A program made the position numbers and the translations under genes. Shown here in pieces: positions 17,350-25,066 of a stretch of 64,000 bases of DNA. This DNA is from Methylobacterium frigidaeris. Lineage in GTDB: Bacteria > Pseudomonadota > Alphaproteobacteria > Rhizobiales > Beijerinckiaceae. Positions within the stretch are counted from its first letter, which is position 1, and every line of letters begins with the position of its first letter. The stretch lies in contig NZ_BPQJ01000008.1 in assembly GCF_022179185.1 (NCBI RefSeq), positions 1-64,000 on the forward strand. Reading direction: 5' to 3'. The notes under the pieces were generated by a model. The model saw nothing but the letters and a program-made list of their open reading frames with translations. It did not search any database and was not told the DNA's origin.

Positions 17350-18516
17350 ATGACGATCAACGGACGCGCGTTCATCGCGGGGGCCTACGAGCACCCGACC
17401 CGCAAGGCCCCCGACAAGTCCGTGGCCCAGCTCCACGCCGAAGCCGCCGCCGGGGCGCTCGCCGATGCCGGGCTCACGAAGGACGACGTCGACGGCTATT
17501 TCTGCGCCGGGGATGCCCCGGGCCTCGGACCGCTGGCGATGGCCGACTACATGAACCTGCGCCTGCGCCACCTCGACAGCACCGACATCGGCGGCGCCTC
17601 CTACATCGCCCACGTGGCCCATGCGGCGCAGGCCATCGCGATGGGCCATTGCAACGTCGCGCTGATCACGCTCGCCGGCCGGCCGCGCAGCGCCGGCCAT
17701 TCCGGTACCGCGGCCCGGCCCGTCATCGCCGACGCGCCGGACAGCCCATGGGAGACGCCGTTCGGCCCGACCACGGTCAACCTCTACGCGCTCTGCGCTC
17801 GCAGACACATGCACGAGTTCGGCACCACCGCGGAGCAGCTCGCCTGGATCAAGGTCGCGGCCTCGCACCATGCGCAGCACAACCCGCACGCGATGTTGCG
17901 CGACGTGGTGACCGTCGAGGACGTGCTGGCCTCGCCGATGGTCGCCGATCCGCTGCACCGGCTCGATTGCTGCGTCGTCAGCGACGGCGGCGGAGCGCTC
18001 GTGGTGGTGCGGCCCGAGATCGCCCGCAGCCTGAAGCGCCCACTGGTGCGGGTGAGGGGAGCGGGCGAGGCGCAGAAAGGGCAGCTCGGCGGCGAGGTCG
18101 ATCTCACCTGGTCGGCGGCGCGCCATTCGGGGCCCGCCGCCTTCGCGGAGGCCGGGGTGACCCCGGCCGACATCAAGTACGCCTCGATCTACGACAGCTT
18201 CACCATCACGGTGCTGATGCAGCTCGAGGATCTGGGCTTCTGCGAGAAGGGGCAGGGCGGGCGCTTCGTCGCCGACGGCACCCTGATCTCCGGCAGCGGC
18301 CGGCTGCCGTTCAACACCGATGGCGGCGGCCTGTGCAACAACCACCCGGCCAACCGGGGCGGCATCACCAAGGTGATCGAGGCTGTGCGCCAGCTCCGCG
18401 GGGAGGCCCATGCGGCAGTCCAGGTGAGGAACTGCGACCTCGCCGTGGCGACCGGGATCGGCGGCCTGCTGGGCAGCCGCCACGGCGCCGCGACCCTGGT
18501 GCTCGGGAGGGAGTGA
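17350..18516 (+). CDS. Thiolase-like protein lacking the nucleophilic cysteine
   Basis: The 388-residue protein has the SCP2-thiolase fold, with GGASYIAHVAHAAQAIAMG where classical thiolases carry the nucleophilic Cys, SIYDSFTITVLMQLEDLGFCEKG, and NTDGGGLCNNHPANRGG. Without that Cys, Claisen thiolysis is unlikely. Related thiolase-like/DUF35 pairs such as Ltp2-ChsH2 cleave side chains as retro-aldolases. GTG 17344 is an alternative start overlapping the upstream stop. The adjacent DUF35 protein is the expected partner. Confidence 0.85.
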   Translation: MTINGRAFIAGAYEHPTRKAPDKSVAQLHAEAAAGALADAGLTKDDVDGYFCAGDAPGLGPLAMADYMNLRLRHLDSTDIGGASYIAHVAHAAQAIAMGHCNVALITLAGRPRSAGHSGTAARPVIADAPDSPWETPFGPTTVNLYALCARRHMHEFGTTAEQLAWIKVAASHHAQHNPHAMLRDVVTVEDVLASPMVADPLHRLDCCVVSDGGGALVVVRPEIARSLKRPLVRVRGAGEAQKGQLGGEVDLTWSAARHSGPAAFAEAGVTPADIKYASIYDSFTITVLMQLEDLGFCEKGQGGRFVADGTLISGSGRLPFNTDGGGLCNNHPANRGGITKVIEAVRQLRGEAHAAVQVRNCDLAVATGIGGLLGSRHGAATLVLGRE

Positions 18517-18521
18517 GACGC

Positions 18522-18971
18522 ATGGCCCGGATTTCCTCGACCTGCCTCACCCTGCGCGACGGGGACTGGCCCGACCCGCCGGCGAGCCCCGAATCCGCGC
18601 CCTTCGTGGCGGCGGCGAAGGAAGGCCGGTTCCTCCTGCGCCGCTGCACCGCCTGCGGCAAGGCGCACTGGTATCCGCGCTCCCTATGCCCGTTCTGCTT
18701 CGGCGAGACCGCCTGGGAGGAGGCTTCCGGCGAGGGCACGATCTACAGTTTCACCGTGCTCGCCCGCGAGGACCCGCCCCGCGCGATCGCCTACGTCACC
18801 CTGGCGGAAGGGCCGACGATGCTGACGAGCCTCGTCGCGTGCGAGGCCGGACAGCTCGCGATCGGCCAGCCGGTACGGCTGGTCTTCGCCTCGTCGAAGA
18901 ACGGCACGCCGGTGCCGTGCTTCCGGCCGGTCGGGGAGGGGGATCCGCCGTGGATGGAGCCGGAGGCTTAG
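18522..18971 (+). CDS. Zn-ribbon/OB-fold (DUF35) partner protein
   Basis: The 149-residue protein contains a rubredoxin-like zinc site (CTACG at about 42-46 and CPFC at about 57-60) followed by an OB-fold (GEGTIYSFTVLAREDPPRAIAYVTL). DUF35 proteins bind acyl-CoA and form heteromers with thiolase-like subunits encoded just upstream, as here. GGGAGG lies ahead of the ATG within the thiolase 3' end. It is the last gene of the operon. Confidence 0.88.
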   Translation: MARISSTCLTLRDGDWPDPPASPESAPFVAAAKEGRFLLRRCTACGKAHWYPRSLCPFCFGETAWEEASGEGTIYSFTVLAREDPPRAIAYVTLAEGPTMLTSLVACEAGQLAIGQPVRLVFASSKNGTPVPCFRPVGEGDPPWMEPEA

Positions 18972-19051
18972 GGGCGGGGCGAGCCGGCACCGATGTCGGG
19001 GCCCATGCGGGCCAGGGCCGTCCGGGAGAATGAGAGGCGCGGGTTCTCCTC

Positions 19052-19819
19052 TCAATCGCCGCGCAGCAACCGCGCCAGTTCCTCCGACAGCCCCACACTC
19101 TCGGTTGGCGGCAGAGACGAACGCGCCCCGGCGAGCCCCGCGGCGGCCATCACCGCCCGCGCCCCGGCCTCGACCGAGCAGATCACCGGCACATCCACCT
19201 GGGGCTGAACCCGCTCGGCGAGACCGGCCAGCGCCGCGCCGCCGAGCACCACCACGTCGGCGCCGTCGATCTCCGCGCAGTCGCGGCAGGCCGCGGCCAA
19301 GCGGCCCAAAGCCGCGTCGGGGTCGCGGGCGATCTCGCCGCCGGTCGGCGCCACGGTGCGGATGCCGGCGAGGCGCTCGGAGAGGCCGAGCATCGCCACG
19401 AACTCGGTCAGCATCGGTTTCCAGAGGACGCCGCCGGTGACGATGCCGACGCGTCGTCCACGCGTGCAGGCGAGGTGGAACGCCCCCTCCGCCATGCCGA
19501 CGACCGGCACCGGCGAGACTTCCTTGAGGGCGAGAAGGCCGGGGTCGCCGAAGCAGGCGAGGTAGACCGCGTCGCAACCTCCGACATGCGCCGCCAGCGC
19601 GTCGAGGGCGGCGTGGCCGGCGATGGCCGCGGCGGCGCGGCTCGCGATGTAGCGGGCGCCGAACCGGCCGGTGGCCGGCACGACCTCCGCCGGGATCAGC
19701 CGGCGGTGGAAGATGTGTCGAACATGCACCGCCGCCTGCTCGGTGACCGCGGGCGTGGTGTTGGGGTTGATGAGCAGGATGCGCAAAGACAGTTTCTCCT
19801 CGCGCATCCGGCCTATCAC
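19052..19819 (-). CDS. Aspartate/glutamate/hydantoin racemase family protein
   Basis: The 255-residue protein begins with the family signature LRILLINPNTTPAVTE. It has two candidate catalytic cysteines, in AVYLACFGDPG and PVICSVEAGAR. Hydantoin racemases and Asp/Glu racemases use two cysteines for proton transfer. The true start may be the internal Met at 19807. It lies four bases beyond the fpr stop on the same strand; no hydantoinase or carbamoylase is nearby, so the substrate is open. Confidence 0.82.
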   Translation of the reverse strand: MIGRMREEKLSLRILLINPNTTPAVTEQAAVHVRHIFHRRLIPAEVVPATGRFGARYIASRAAAAIAGHAALDALAAHVGGCDAVYLACFGDPGLLALKEVSPVPVVGMAEGAFHLACTRGRRVGIVTGGVLWKPMLTEFVAMLGLSERLAGIRTVAPTGGEIARDPDAALGRLAAACRDCAEIDGADVVVLGGAALAGLAERVQPQVDVPVICSVEAGARAVMAAAGLAGARSSLPPTESVGLSEELARLLRGD

Positions 19820-19823
19820 GCCG

Positions 19824-20597
19824 CTACTTCTCGACGAAGGCCTTCTCGATCACGTAGTGGCCGGCCTCGCCGTGGTTGCCCTCGATGTAGCCGGCGCCCG
19901 CGAGCAGGTCGCGGGTGTCGCGGATCATGTCCGGGCTGCCGCAGAGCATGAAGCGGTCGGCCTCCTTCGACATCATCGGCAGGCCGATATCGGCGAAGAG
20001 CTTTCCGGAGGTCATCAGGTCGGTGATGCGGCCGCGGTTGCGGAACGGCTCGCGGGTCACGGTCGGGTAGTAGATCAGCTGATCGCGGACCATGTCGCCG
20101 ATCAGCTCGTGGTTCGGCAGCGTCTCGGTGATCGTCTCGCCGTAGGCGAGTTCCTGGACGTGACGGCAGCCATGGACGAGCACGACCTTCTCGAAGCGCT
20201 CGTAGGTCTCAGGGTCCTTGATGATCGCCAGGAACGGCGCCAGGCCGGTGCCGGTGCCGAGCAGGTAGAGGTTGCGGCCGGGCATCAGGTTGTCGAGCAC
20301 CAGGGTGCCGGTGGCCTTGCGGCTGACCACGATCGGGTCGCCGACCTTCAGGTGCTGCAGCTTGGAGGTGAGCGGGCCGTTGGCCACCTTGATGGAGAAG
20401 AACTCCAGCTCCTCCTCGTAATTGGCGCTGACCACGCTGTAGGCGCGCAGGAGCGGCTTGCCCTCGCCCTTGAGGCCGATCATCGTGAACTCGCCGTTGC
20501 GGAAGCGGAACGACGGGTCGCGGGTCGTGCGGAAGCTGAAGAGCGAGTCGGTCCAGTGATGGACGGACAGGACGCGCTCCTCGTTGAAGTTGCTCAT
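19824..20597 (-). CDS. fpr: Ferredoxin/flavodoxin-NADP reductase
   Basis: The 257-residue flavoenzyme has the FAD motif RAYSVVSAN, the NADP motif GTGTGLAPFLAI, the LCGSPDMI region and the bacterial-type C-terminus HYVIEKAFVEK. It transfers electrons between NADPH and ferredoxin or flavodoxin, often in oxidative stress or nitrogenase/heme metabolism. I start at ATG 20597 (MSNFNEER), which gives the usual bacterial length; an upstream extension to 20657 has no family support. Confidence 0.93.
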   Translation of the reverse strand: MSNFNEERVLSVHHWTDSLFSFRTTRDPSFRFRNGEFTMIGLKGEGKPLLRAYSVVSANYEEELEFFSIKVANGPLTSKLQHLKVGDPIVVSRKATGTLVLDNLMPGRNLYLLGTGTGLAPFLAIIKDPETYERFEKVVLVHGCRHVQELAYGETITETLPNHELIGDMVRDQLIYYPTVTREPFRNRGRITDLMTSGKLFADIGLPMMSKEADRFMLCGSPDMIRDTRDLLAGAGYIEGNHGEAGHYVIEKAFVEK

Positions 20598-20785
20598 CGT
20601 GCCAGGAATCCTGAAGGCGTTCGACGGGTCGTCGGTTCTCGATTTGGGAGAGGTCATCTCGCAGGTGCGGCATCGCCGTCAAGGCGTCGTCGCACAAGCG
20701 AGGTCTGCGTGGCCGTCAAGCCGCAGGACAAATCGCCTGTTCTTCGGAATGCTTCCAGGCAGCAAGCACTCACGCCATCCCGCAC

Positions 20786-22180
20786 TCACGCCATCCCGGT
20801 CGCATCCGCCACGAGGTGCAGGGTGGCGCGCAGGCCGGTCATCAGCCCGGCCTCGTCGACGGTGAAGCGCGGCGAGTGGTTGGGCGCCGCCTTGGCGGGG
20901 TCGGTGCCCGGCGGGGTGATGCCGACGAAGTAGAAGAAGCCGGGCGCCTCCTTCGCGAAGTAGGGGAAGTCCTCGCTCGCCATGGCGGGATCCACCAGCC
21001 GCGCGTGCTCGCCGAAGAGGCGCGCCAGCGTCGGGGCGCATCGGGCGGTGAGCGCGGCATCGTTGTGGAGCGGCGGGTAGCCGTTCTCGTCCCAGGTCAC
21101 CTCGGCCTTGCCGTTCATGCCTGTCGCGATCGACTGGGCGATCTCGGTGACCCGGCGCTTGGCGGTGGCGCGCTGCGCTTCGCCGAAGGTCCTGAGCGTG
21201 CCCTCAAGCTCGGCGGTCTCCGGGATGATGTTGTTGCGCAGACCGCCCTTGAAGATGCCGACGCTGAGCACCGCGGGGCTGCGCGCGACGTCGGTCTCGC
21301 GGCTGACCACGGTCTGGAGCGTCGTGACGATGGTCGATCCGATCACGATCGGGTCGACGCCGTTCCACGGCATCGCGCCGTGGGTCTGGCGCCCGGTCAC
21401 CTTGATCTGGAAGCGGTCCGCCCCCGCCATGGCGTTGCCGGGCCGGTAGCCGATGCTCCCCGTCGGCAGCGCGCTCGAGACGTGCAGGCCGAACACCATG
21501 TCGGGCTTCGGGTCGCGCATCGCGCCCTCCTCGACCATCAGGCGGGCGCCGCAGACGCCCTCTCCCACCGTGCCCTCCTCGGCGGGCTGGAACAGCAGCT
21601 TGATCGTGCCGGGCAGGCGGTCGCGGTGGGCCGCGAGCACCTGGGCCGCCGCCATCAGGATGGCCACGTGGCAATCATGGCCGCAGGCATGCATCACGCC
21701 GACCTCCTGGCCGCCCCATACGGCCCGGGCCTTCGAGGCGAAGGGCAGGTCGACCTCCTCGCGCACCGGAAGCGCATCCATGTCGGCCCTGAGCGCGACG
21801 ACCGGGCCGGGCCCGGCCCCGCCCTTCAGCACGGCGACGATTCCGGTGCGCCCGACGCCCTCCCGCACCTCGTAGCCGAGGCCTCGCAGGTGCTGGGCCG
21901 CCAGGGCGGCGGTGCGGCGCTCGCGGTTGCCGAGCTCCGGATGGGCATGGATGTCGCGCCGCCAGGCGATCATCGCCGCTTCGATCTGCCTCGCTGCGGC
22001 GTCGAGATCGGCGTGGACCGGCCGGGCAGGAGCGGGGGCGGCCTGCGCCGCGGCCGCCCGGGGCAGGAAGGCCAGGGCGGCGCAGGTGCAGGCGCCCTTC
22101 AAGAGCGCCCGCCGCGCCGGCTCGACCGGGACGCTCTCCGCCCGAAATCCTCTCGCTGCGCGCAATCCGATGCGAAGCAT
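20786..22180 (-). CDS. Exported M20-family amidohydrolase
   Basis: This 464-residue zinc hydrolase belongs to the hippurate/IAA-amino-acid/N-acyl-amino-acid hydrolase group. Visible motifs are DIHAHPEL, RADMDALPV, the metal-binding HACGHDCH, FQPAEEG and SEDFPYF. The N-terminus (ARRALLKGACTCAALAFL) resembles a Tat or Sec signal ending at AAAAQA, implying periplasmic action. ATG 22180 has a strong GGAGGA ribosome-binding site. The amide substrate is unknown. Confidence 0.9.
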   Translation of the reverse strand: MLRIGLRAARGFRAESVPVEPARRALLKGACTCAALAFLPRAAAAQAAPAPARPVHADLDAAARQIEAAMIAWRRDIHAHPELGNRERRTAALAAQHLRGLGYEVREGVGRTGIVAVLKGGAGPGPVVALRADMDALPVREEVDLPFASKARAVWGGQEVGVMHACGHDCHVAILMAAAQVLAAHRDRLPGTIKLLFQPAEEGTVGEGVCGARLMVEEGAMRDPKPDMVFGLHVSSALPTGSIGYRPGNAMAGADRFQIKVTGRQTHGAMPWNGVDPIVIGSTIVTTLQTVVSRETDVARSPAVLSVGIFKGGLRNNIIPETAELEGTLRTFGEAQRATAKRRVTEIAQSIATGMNGKAEVTWDENGYPPLHNDAALTARCAPTLARLFGEHARLVDPAMASEDFPYFAKEAPGFFYFVGITPPGTDPAKAAPNHSPRFTVDEAGLMTGLRATLHLVADATGMA

Positions 22181-22356
22181 GACATCCTCCCCGAATCCGG
22201 CCCGCTTGCCGCCACGCCCTCGATCTGACGTCACGATACGCCCGGTCCGGGGTCCGAAGCCAGCGGCGGACGGCTTGCACCGCGCCCGGCCTGCCGCCAT
22301 GACGGGCCACCATACTCCCCACCCCCAATTCCCTGCCCTTTCGCGACGAGGCCCGC

Positions 22357-23286
22357 ATGATCGAAGCGGCGATGATCTGGAACGAGCCCAACAACAAGTC
22401 GCACTGGGATCCCGAGATCGATCCGGGCTGGTCGCTCTTCGCCGACACGCTGGATTGCGCGGCGCGTGCCGTGAAGGCGGAGGCGCCGCACCTGCCGACG
22501 GTGCTGGGCGGCATCTCGCCGATCGATCCGACCTTCATCCGGATGCTCGACGGACGGCGCGCCCTCGACCACGTCGACGTGGTGGCGGTGCACGGCTTTC
22601 CGCTCGACTGGAACCTCTGGCAGATCAACGAGTGGCCGGCGAAGATCGCCGAGATCCGGGCGGTGACCCCTAAGCCGATCTGGGTCACCGAGGTCGGCGT
22701 CTCGACCTTCGGCGCCGAGGAGGTGCAGGTCTTCGGCCTCGACCGTACCGCCGAGCTGCTGGTCGGCCGGGCGCCGCGGATCCACTGGTACAGCCTCTAC
22801 GACCTGCCGCAGGCCTGGGGCGCCACCACCCGGCACCGGGAGGCGGAGGGCTCGTCCTATTACCGGCACTTCTACATGGGGCTGCTGCGCGAGGACGGCA
22901 CGCCCAAGCCGGCGCTCGAGCACTTCGCCCGCCACACCCCGGCGCTGGGCCTGTGCCAGTGGTTCCACTACCAGGATCACCGGCTCGACGAGGCGGTGGC
23001 CTGGATGCGGCGGCTCGGAGTGACGTATCTCCGGACAGGCCTGTCCTGGGCCGATTCGTTCCGGCCCGATGCCCTCGACTGGTTCGACCGGCAGATGGAG
23101 GCCCTGGCGGAGTTCGACGTGACCGTGACCTTCTGCTTCACCCCCGAGCACCGGGGCATCGCCCCCCACCACACCAGCCCGCCGCAGGTGAAGGAGGAGT
23201 TCGCCGAGTTCTGCGCCGCGATGGTCCGGCGCTATGCCGGGATGATCCGGCCCGGGCCGGCCCTCGGGCCGCAGCCGGCGATCTGA
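22357..23286 (+). CDS. Glycosidase-like protein with apparently permuted GH-A barrel
   Basis: The 309-residue protein resembles GH39/beta-xylosidase clan GH-A enzymes. The acid/base motif WNEPNN lies at residues 8-13 (E10) and a nucleophile motif WVTEVG at 109-114 (E112), about the normal distance for strands 4 and 7. The part that normally precedes NEP comes last: RRLGVTYLRTGLSW (218-231), then DVTVTFCFTP (254-263), then FCAAMVRRYAG. The order therefore looks circularly permuted. The start has only eight residues before NEP and no upstream coding part is seen. A PIG-L gene follows five bases later. Confidence 0.7.
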   Translation: MIEAAMIWNEPNNKSHWDPEIDPGWSLFADTLDCAARAVKAEAPHLPTVLGGISPIDPTFIRMLDGRRALDHVDVVAVHGFPLDWNLWQINEWPAKIAEIRAVTPKPIWVTEVGVSTFGAEEVQVFGLDRTAELLVGRAPRIHWYSLYDLPQAWGATTRHREAEGSSYYRHFYMGLLREDGTPKPALEHFARHTPALGLCQWFHYQDHRLDEAVAWMRRLGVTYLRTGLSWADSFRPDALDWFDRQMEALAEFDVTVTFCFTPEHRGIAPHHTSPPQVKEEFAEFCAAMVRRYAGMIRPGPALGPQPAI

Positions 23287-23291
23287 CCGCG

Positions 23292-24125
23292 ATGACGGCG
23301 ATCGCCCCGACCTCGCCGGCCGCCGAGCGGTTCCTGGCAGCCCTCGCCGACCCGGCCTGCGGGCCGGTGGCGGCTGAGCACGCCGCGCTCGTGGTCGCCC
23401 ACCCGGACGACGAGAGCATCGGCTGCGGCGCGCAGCTGCCGCGCCTCTCCGGCCTCACGGTGATCCACGTCACCGACGGCGTCCCCCGCGACGGGCGGGA
23501 CGCCACGCGCCACGGCTTCGCCGATCCCGCCGCCTACGCGGCGGCGCGTGCCCGGGAGCTGGATGCGGCGCTGACCCTCGCGAGGATCGCACCGGAGCGG
23601 CGCATCGCCCTTCGTTATCCCGACCAGGGCGTCGCCGAGATCATCGCGCCCCTCGCCCGGCGTCTGGCCGAGATCTTCACCGAGCGCGGCATCACGGTGG
23701 CGCTGACCCACGCCTACGAGGGCGGCCACCCGGACCACGACGCCGTGGCGCTCGGCCTCCGGGGCGCCCGCCGGCTCCTCGGGCCAGAGCGCCTCGCGGT
23801 GATCGAGATGCCGTTCTACCATGCCGGCCCGGATGGGTTCGACGCCGGCAGCTTCCTGCCGACCGACCCGCCGCGGCGGGCGATCGCGCTCCACCTCGAC
23901 CCCGAGGATTGCGCCTTCAAGGCCGAGCTCTTCGCCGCCCATGTCAGCCAGGCCGCGACCCTGAACCAATTTCCGATCGCCCTCGAGCGCTTTCGCGAGG
24001 CGCCGGAGGGCGGCTTCGAGACCCTGCCGAATGGCGGGCGGCTGCTCTACGAGGCTTGGGGGCTTGGCCTGACCGGCGATCGCTTCCGGGCGCTGGCCGA
24101 GGCGGCGGGGCGGGCGATCGGCTGA
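23292..24125 (+). CDS. PIG-L family deacetylase
   Basis: The 277-residue LmbE-like zinc hydrolase has the family motif VVAHPDDESIGCG (about 36-48) and the third metal-ligand segment HAYEGGHPDHDAV. Family members remove N-acetyl groups from GlcNAc-containing glycans, glycolipids or small thiol precursors. It is coupled to the permuted glycosidase upstream. A second, different PIG-L gene sits at 61032. Confidence 0.88.
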   Translation: MTAIAPTSPAAERFLAALADPACGPVAAEHAALVVAHPDDESIGCGAQLPRLSGLTVIHVTDGVPRDGRDATRHGFADPAAYAAARARELDAALTLARIAPERRIALRYPDQGVAEIIAPLARRLAEIFTERGITVALTHAYEGGHPDHDAVALGLRGARRLLGPERLAVIEMPFYHAGPDGFDAGSFLPTDPPRRAIALHLDPEDCAFKAELFAAHVSQAATLNQFPIALERFREAPEGGFETLPNGGRLLYEAWGLGLTGDRFRALAEAAGRAIG

Positions 24126-24129
24126 GGCG

Positions 24130-24279
24130 TCAGTGTCCGCTGCCGACCGGCATCGCGCGGTAGAACGCGACCACGTCGCGGTAATCCTGGTCGACCGGTG
24201 TGACCGGCATGGCGAGGCGTAGGCTCAAGCCCGCGAGGCCGGTGAGCAGGGCGAGGACGAGGCAGGCGCGCAGCGACAT
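24130..24279 (-). CDS. Small single-span membrane or secreted protein
   Basis: From ATG 24279 the frame encodes 49 residues. A hydrophobic helix (CLVLALLTGLAGLSLRLAM) is followed by a short tail VDQDYRDVVAFYRAMPVGSGH. The frame extends upstream to 24366, but the segment before MSLRACLVL looks non-coding. No family is recognised. It converges on the PIG-L gene, four bases away. Confidence 0.45.
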   Translation of the reverse strand: MSLRACLVLALLTGLAGLSLRLAMPVTPVDQDYRDVVAFYRAMPVGSGH

Positions 24280-24775
24280 GAACCGGGCGGTGCCAGAAAC
24301 GCCACCCGGCGTAAAGCGGCTTACCTCGCGGGCATCGCGAAAACGGGTACGGCCGGACCGATCCACGGCCTTGAGCGGAGCGAGGGGGCGGAGCCCAACT
24401 CAAGGTCGCGGCCGGCCCGGCCGCATGTCGAGCAACCTACTGGAGGGGTGATGAATGTCAACATTCGTCACTCGCCAGCCGCGGACTGCTGGTGCCCGGT
24501 GTGCGCCAGCGCACAAAGTCGTTTTGCCCCTGAATCTTTCCGACAACTTGCTCTTGAACAGCAGCCACGCCCACAGGTCCGGTTGATGAAGCCGATCGGC
24601 GGCGGAGGCATCGGAATCGGCACGGTGACGTTGCGACGGATACGGCCAAGGCCTGGCGCCGTTGCTGCCCATTCTCGCGGGTAGGCGGGCCTCGACACCT
24701 GCCGACGCCCCTATCACGTCCCGCGGACCCCCGGGCTCCCGGCGACCGCCGATGGATCCGTCGTGAGAGGACGGA
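24280..24775. other. Intergenic region with a possible small ORF and palindrome
   Basis: A 77-codon frame starting at ATG 24451 has GGAGGGG directly upstream and a CWCPVC cluster, but no family resemblance. A near-perfect palindrome (TGATGAATGT-CA-ACATTCGTCA, 9 of 10 pairs, 24449-24470) overlaps its start. The rest of the gap shows nothing I can name. Confidence 0.35.
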
Positions 24776-24967
24776 TCAGGTCCCGATCGTCGCCGCGAGC
24801 GCATCCTCGATCAGGCCCGAGCGGGTCAGGCCCCGTGCCTCCGCGGCCTCGTCGGCCTGACGCAGCAGACCCTTGTCGATCGTGAGGTTGACCCGCACCC
24901 GCTCGCCCGTCAGGGCGCGCGGGGTGATGAGCTGGAGCGTCGCCCCCTGCCGTTCCTCGGTCCAGTC
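24776..24967 (-). pseudogene. C-terminal remnant of a HicB-type antitoxin
   Basis: Reading from 24967 to the TGA at 24776-24778, the frame gives DWTEERQGATLQ and then a ribbon-helix-helix: ERVRVNLTIDKGLLRQADEA followed by AEARGLTRSGLIEDAL. This is the C-terminal DNA-binding part of HicB-like antitoxins. The N-terminal HicB domain, a usable start and a HicA toxin gene are all missing, and the upstream side runs into the chemoreceptor terminator. It is probably a relic. Confidence 0.6.
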
Positions 24968-25001
24968 CGGATCGGAAGCGGAAGATGAACAGGAAGCGAA
25001 A

Positions 25002-25031
25002 CGGCCCCGCTGCGTCGCCGCGGCGGGGCCG
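25002..25031 (-). terminator. Intrinsic terminator of the chemoreceptor gene
   Basis: A 9-bp perfect G+C stem (CGGCCCCGC with GCGGGGCCG) with a 12-base loop lies 36 bases after the stop at 25067. On the minus strand it is followed by GTTTCGCTT, a weak U-rich run. Confidence 0.6.
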
Positions 25032-25066
25032 GTGATCGAGATTCGGCGCCCGCGACCGCCGCAGCG

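Noticed and set aside
22540..23286. Frameshift as an explanation for the NEP motif at the protein N-terminus
   Set aside because: No barrel-like coding sequence lies upstream of 22357 in any plus-strand phase, and the missing strands are found at the C-terminus in the same frame.
24451..24684. 77-codon frame with a good ribosome-binding site and CWCPVC
   Set aside because: No family match and biased toward low-complexity Gly/Arg at the end. It is kept only as an observation because a palindrome overlaps the start.
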